From positions 1,736,001-1,800,000 of the forward strand of contig NZ_JAVLAS010000001.1 of the NCBI RefSeq assembly GCF_032190635.1: a DNA stretch of 64,000 nt, in the 5' to 3' direction. Made by a program: the position numbers and the translations under genes. This stretch comes from Levilactobacillus zymae. GTDB taxonomy: Bacteria; Bacillota; Bacilli; Lactobacillales; Lactobacillaceae. Each line of letters opens with the position of its first letter. Position 1 is the first letter of the stretch. Positions 60,742-64,000 of this stretch are shown piece by piece. The notes beneath the pieces are model-generated. The model worked only from the letters and a program-made list of their open reading frames with translations, was not told the DNA's origin and made no database searches.

Positions 60742-61806
60742 TTATAAGATAATTAAATTCCGGGGCACCGTGGTCAGTTCCCGGTGGCCGTCAGCGGTCA
60801 CCAGTAAATCGTCCTCGATGCGAATCCCGCCTTGATTCGGGAAATAAACGCCTGGTTCCACGGTCACGACCTGGTTAGCCGCTAACACGTCCGGCCAGTT
60901 GCGACCGATGTTCGGCCCTTCGTGGATGTCGAGTCCGATGCCGTGCCCGGTGCCGTGAATAAAGGCTGCGCCGTAACCCTGTTCCGTCAGGTAATCACGT
61001 CCCAATTGATCGAGTTGCCCACCCGTTACGCCGGGACGGACCGCCGCCTTGATGGTCTCCTGGGCCGTCTGGACGGCCTGATAGGCGCGCTTAAGAAATT
61101 CTCCTGGGTCACCCAATGCCACCGTGCGGGTTAGATCGGACGTGTAACCGTCCACGTAAAACCCACAATCGATGGTGACCAAATCGTGAGTTGCGAGCAC
61201 CTTGTCGCTGGCTTGCCCGTGTGGCCAGGCCGAACGGGCCCCACTGGCCACGATGGTGGGGAAACTCTCCCCGCTGGCCCCGTGGTCTTGCATCCATCGC
61301 GTCAGCCACAAAGCCACCGCGCGTTCCGTCATCCCGGGACGCAGCACCTTAAATAAGGCTTGGACCCCCTGACTGGTCAGCGCCGTGGCCTTTTTAAGCG
61401 CGGCGAGCTCGGCGGGATCTTTGACCTGACGTAAGTGATCGACCACGTTAGCCAACGGCACCGGGTCCGCCGTTAGATGTTCATCTAGCCAGGCAAACTC
61501 CCGAAGACTCAACGTATCCTCTAACCCCAGTACCGTGGCGTTATCGGCCTGCAAAATGTCGTTGACCGCTTGCAGGTAATTTCTGGTAATCACCAGTGGG
61601 ACCGTGGGGATCGTGGTCGTGAGCTCAGTTTGATACCGCGCATCGGTGATGAACACGACCCGCTTTGCCGTAATTAACAGGTACCCATCGCCGGGCAACA
61701 CGCTCGTCCCCACTAAATAGCGTTGATTGCTCGGGGCTTGGACCAAGAAACTATCGATACTTAGGGCTGTGAATTGGGCTCGCAGCCGGTCAATCCGTTC
61801 TGGCAT
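60742..61806 (-). CDS. pepP: Xaa-Pro peptidase (M24 aminopeptidase P family)
   Basis: The 354-residue metallopeptidase has the pita-bread fold with metal ligands in LVTIDCGFYVDGYTSDLTRT, FIHGTGHGIGLDIHEGPNI, VTVEPGVYFPNQ and GGIRIEDDLLV. It removes N-terminal residues before proline. ATG at 61806 has GAGGAGG eight bases upstream; the frame extends to 61836. It is the usual neighbour of efp. Confidence 0.94.
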   Translation of the reverse strand: MPERIDRLRAQFTALSIDSFLVQAPSNQRYLVGTSVLPGDGYLLITAKRVVFITDARYQTELTTTIPTVPLVITRNYLQAVNDILQADNATVLGLEDTLSLREFAWLDEHLTADPVPLANVVDHLRQVKDPAELAALKKATALTSQGVQALFKVLRPGMTERAVALWLTRWMQDHGASGESFPTIVASGARSAWPHGQASDKVLATHDLVTIDCGFYVDGYTSDLTRTVALGDPGEFLKRAYQAVQTAQETIKAAVRPGVTGGQLDQLGRDYLTEQGYGAAFIHGTGHGIGLDIHEGPNIGRNWPDVLAANQVVTVEPGVYFPNQGGIRIEDDLLVTADGHRELTTVPRNLIIL

Positions 61807-61834
61807 GGAACATCCCTCCTCAAGGTTGTGAAGC

Positions 61835-61877
61835 AAAAGAAGAGCCTAAAGCGAATTGGTCTCGCCTCAAGCTCTTC
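61835..61877 (-). terminator. Terminator after rpmA
   Basis: GAAGAGC (61839-61845) pairs with GCTCTTC (61871-61877), extended inward by GCGA/TCGC; TTTT follows on the minus strand. Confidence 0.85.
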
Positions 61878-61901
61878 AGTCGTACGAGGAAAACCCCGTG
61901 A

Positions 61902-62201
61902 TTATTTAGCTGCTTCTTCGGCAACTGGGTATACGGAAACTTGGCGCTTGTCGCGGCCCAAGCGTTCGAATTTAACGACGCCCGCAACCTTGGCAAACAA
62001 CGTATCGTCACCACCACGGCCAACATTGACCCCTGGGTAGATGTGCGTCCCGCGTTGACGGTAAAGGATAGAACCACTCGTTACAGTGGAGCCGTCAGCA
62101 GCCTTCGTCCCAAGACGACGACCAGCAGAGTCCCGACCGTTAGCAGTGGACCCACCACCTTTATGGTGAGAGAAGAATTGTAAGTTCATGTTCATCAGCA
62201 T
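61902..62201 (-). CDS. rpmA: 50S ribosomal protein L27 with cleavable N-terminal extension
   Basis: The 99-residue precursor begins [20 protein letters not shown]. In Firmicutes the Prp protease cleaves after LQFF, exposing the mature SHHKGGG end that reaches the peptidyl transferase centre. The prp gene lies directly upstream. ATG at 62201 has GGGGGTG six bases before it; a frame to 62291 overlaps prp and is not used. Confidence 0.97.
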   Translation of the reverse strand: MLMNMNLQFFSHHKGGGSTANGRDSAGRRLGTKAADGSTVTSGSILYRQRGTHIYPGVNVGRGGDDTLFAKVAGVVKFERLGRDKRQVSVYPVAEEAAK

Positions 62202-62220
62202 TTGTTTCACCCCCGTGGTT

Positions 62221-62559
62221 TTAGTCGCTAACCTCGTTGACCTCAACGAAATCGGCGTAGTTCGTCGCGACGTCCCGTAATCCATCCGCAAAACTCTGGA
62301 GTAGCGTTTGTCCCTTAAGTTCAGCCGGTGCTTCCAGCTTTGGTGGCAGGGTTACTTCCAGAAAGCCCCCCGCCTGATCACGATTATCCACGGTTACCGG
62401 AATCTTAGCGACTCGTTGTAGACCGTTGACCGTCGTGATCGCAAGTACCGAAACTGCGGCACAAACGATGTCCTGACCGTATTCACCGGAGTCGGCGTGG
62501 CCAGTGATTTGAAATGAATTGATTCGATCGGATCCGTGATGGATCGTAGCGTGAATCAT
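62221..62559 (-). CDS. prp: Ribosomal-processing cysteine protease Prp (YsxB)
   Basis: The 112-residue protease has catalytic histidine in [11 protein letters not shown] near residue 21 and cysteine in [12 protein letters not shown] near residue 33, as in staphylococcal Prp. It cleaves the L27 N-terminus. It sits between rplU and rpmA, the diagnostic arrangement. Confidence 0.95.
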   Translation of the reverse strand: MIHATIHHGSDRINSFQITGHADSGEYGQDIVCAAVSVLAITTVNGLQRVAKIPVTVDNRDQAGGFLEVTLPPKLEAPAELKGQTLLQSFADGLRDVATNYADFVEVNEVSD

Positions 62560-62587
62560 CCGGACTCGCTCCTTTTAAGCTTTAACT

Positions 62588-62896
62588 TTAAGCGTTGATC
62601 GCGTCAATGACAACCTTGGTGTATGGTTGACGATGACCCTTCTTGGTGTGTTGGCCCTTCTTTGGCTTGTACTTGTAGGTCACAACCTTCTTTTCCAGAC
62701 CCTGCTTTTCAACAGTTCCAGTTACAGTTGCGCCATCTACAGTTGGCATCCCAATCTTTGGCGTTTCGCCGCCGACAAACACGACTTGGTCAAAAGTGAC
62801 CTTAGCGCCGGCCTCAACGTTTAACTTTTCAACGTAAACAGCTTGGCCTGCTTCGACCTTGTACTGCTTACCACCAGTTACGATAATTGCGTACAT
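62588..62896 (-). CDS. rplU: 50S ribosomal protein L21
   Basis: The 102-residue protein matches L21 ([40 protein letters not shown]). It heads the rplU-prp-rpmA operon, behind a long leader and a strong promoter. AAGGAGGTG precedes the ATG. Confidence 0.98.
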   Translation of the reverse strand: MYAIIVTGGKQYKVEAGQAVYVEKLNVEAGAKVTFDQVVFVGGETPKIGMPTVDGATVTGTVEKQGLEKKVVTYKYKPKKGQHTKKGHRQPYTKVVIDAINA

Positions 62897-63014
62897 CTAT
62901 GTGCACCTCCTTGTAAGTAAAAGACTTAGACTCGCCGAAGACAAGTGATCGGTCACCCGATACTTAGGAACTTGTTCCGAGCGGTTGCAGCTGTGGAAGT
63001 CCACAAATACAACA
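62897..63014 (-). ncRNA. L21 leader
   Basis: The leader between the promoter at 63020-63048 and rplU is about 115 bases and contains AACTTGTTCC-type stems (GGAACAAGTTCC) and GATCGGTCACCCGAT, which form hairpins. Ribosomal protein leaders at this position are known in Firmicutes. The assignment is by position and structure. Confidence 0.6.
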
Positions 63015-63019
63015 TGAAA

Positions 63020-63048
63020 ATTGTACTGGAAACCAGTAAGGTTGTCAA
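63020..63048 (-). promoter_or_regulatory. Promoter of rplU-prp-rpmA
   Basis: A perfect TTGACA (63043-63048), 17 bases, then TACAAT (63020-63025) on the minus strand. Confidence 0.92.
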
Positions 63049-63086
63049 GGATTATTTTGCCGACCTACTGCCAGCAGCCCGATGAC

Positions 63087-63121
63087 TAAAAACAGGTTCG
63101 AGACGATGGCCTCGAACCTGT
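63087..63121 (-). terminator. Terminator after the dUTPase-like gene
   Basis: ACAGGTTCGAG (63092-63102) pairs perfectly with CTCGAACCTGT (63111-63121); five T follow on the minus strand. Confidence 0.9.
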
Positions 63122-63128
63122 CATTTCG

Positions 63129-63671
63129 TTAATAGTCGCCAGCTTGGCGGTCCAGATTAATCTGGCGCTTGGCTTCATAGGCCGTTTGGATCTCGTCTTG
63201 GCTAAAGCCCAGATCGACGAACCCCCACTTGAGAAACAGCCGCCACGCGTGCCGGTAATCGTCCTGCCGGTGATCGAAGTGACTGTTAAACAGCATTCGT
63301 TTTAAGATTAAGTATTGTTGGTCTAAATCCTTGGCCGGCCGACTCTTCGCCAACGTGGTCAGGTCTTCTTCGGTCAACATGATGAGGTGCGTCCAGGTCT
63401 TCTTGGCCGCCACCAGTAGGAAAAAGTCGAGGGCGTCTGTATACTCAGTCAACAGCGTTTCGCGCGCCGTCTTACCGGCATCGGCCTTGCCCCGGTGAGT
63501 CTTCCAGACCTTGAACCACTCAGAGGTATTGGCCACCTCCGCTAATTCCACGTCCAACGCCACGTAGGCGTTTTCGATTTGCCGTGGTCGGGACAATTCA
63601 ATGTCGCGCTCACGGGTAATCTGCTCGTCTAAAGCAATGGACTGTTGTACCAATTTAGCAAGTTGTAGCAC
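63129..63671 (-). CDS. dUTPase-2-like (dimeric, MazG-fold) protein
   Basis: The 180-residue all-helical protein resembles the dimeric dUTPase family. It has ALDVELAEVANTSEWFKVWK near residues 36-55, where the acidic residues bind Mg2+, and the second acidic helix LLTEYTDALDFFLLV near 71-85. It would hydrolyse dUTP to dUMP. The start is GTG at 63671 with AGGAGG upstream. Exact substrate is inferred from the family. Confidence 0.75.
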   Translation of the reverse strand: MLQLAKLVQQSIALDEQITRERDIELSRPRQIENAYVALDVELAEVANTSEWFKVWKTHRGKADAGKTARETLLTEYTDALDFFLLVAAKKTWTHLIMLTEEDLTTLAKSRPAKDLDQQYLILKRMLFNSHFDHRQDDYRHAWRLFLKWGFVDLGFSQDEIQTAYEAKRQINLDRQAGDY

Positions 63672-63682
63672 CCAAATTCCTC

Positions 63683-64000
63683 CTAGCCAAAAATCAACGG
63701 ATCCGACACAATTTCCAAATCATCCAGATTTTCTAAGTACCAATCCCGCATGAACGGGTAACGCAGCAAAACGTCAAACCAGGAGACGCGTTGCTCATCG
63801 TCGTGCACGGTTAGTACCCATTCTGGTTGGCCTTCGAGCTGGTTATTGAAGATATCTACGACCACGTTTTTATCCAGTTGAATCTGGGCACCGTTGCCGT
63901 TAACGCCGTTAGTCAACATGAAGTCGTTCTTGGCGGCCGTCACGAAGAGTCGATCGACCACTCCCGCCGGCAAATCGGCGGCCCGCACGGCGTAGTTTTG
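63683..64000 (-). CDS. Unidentified protein, partial (N-terminus off window)
   Basis: The reading frame runs off the right edge. The visible 105 residues end FMRDWYLENLDDLEIVSDPL before a short tail, and include NNQLEGQPEWVLTVHDDEQ. It may be the C-terminal domain of a WYL-type regulator, but I cannot support this. It ends 11 bases before the dUTPase-like gene, so the two are likely cotranscribed. Confidence 0.5.
   Translation of the reverse strand, partial: QNYAVRAADLPAGVVDRLFVTAAKNDFMLTNGVNGNGAQIQLDKNVVVDIFNNQLEGQPEWVLTVHDDEQRVSWFDVLLRYPFMRDWYLENLDDLEIVSDPLIFG

Overview
The window is a piece of a low-GC Gram-positive chromosome and fits a lactobacillus (Lactobacillaceae; the high third-position GC and gene content suggest Levilactobacillus or a near relative, though genus is my inference). 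Support comes from the Bacillales/Lactobacillales housekeeping gene order, strong AGGAGG ribosome binding sites, CcpA-type cre boxes, an L27 protein with a cleavable N-terminal extension beside its Prp protease, and ispA without a neighbouring dxs.

Layout. Bases 1-12.9 kb are accessory and metabolic: a YitT membrane protein (cut by the window edge), a C69 dipeptidase and a YjeM-type amino acid permease, a purine cluster (permease, phosphoribosyltransferase, purH), a Kup potassium transporter, and an AraC-type regulator followed by an esterase-gluconate permease operon. From 13 kb to 48 kb the minus strand carries nearly continuous conserved core operons. In transcription order from high to low coordinates these are: gmk-rpoZ-coaBC-priA-fmt-rsmB-prpC-prkC-rsgA-rpe-thiN; yloU-fakA-recG-plsX-acpP-rnc-smc-ftsY; ylxM-ffh; and rpsP-khpA-rimM-trmD-rplS. 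rpmB (L28) sits alone on the plus strand. Between ffh and rpsP lies an inserted module: a P-type ATPase behind a yybP-ykoY (Mn2+) type riboswitch, and a three-gene MoxR ATPase / VWA protein / small protein operon. From 52.4 kb to the end are rplU-prp-rpmA, pepP, efp-yqhY-nusB, folD-xseA-xseB-ispA-tlyA and argR-recN, with a dUTPase-like gene at the far end.

The break in the conserved order is at 47.6-52.4 kb, between gmk and recN. A small gene with LexA-like boxes in its promoter is followed by a wrecked LPXTG adhesin gene. The adhesin is split by an ISL3-family element (8-bp target duplication) and cut at its 5' side by an IS5-family element whose transposase needs a -1 frameshift.

Most informative signals outside plain genes: three direct repeats at an exact 22-bp period plus a cre box downstream of the AraC gene; the Mn2+ riboswitch with its promoter; SOS-like boxes at the YolD-like gene; a palindromic motif on both sides of the dipeptidase promoter that recurs before argR; a long closed-stem leader upstream of yloU; and an FtsY with about 160 residues of Ser/Thr/Ala-rich sequence. 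No tRNA, rRNA or CRISPR array was seen.
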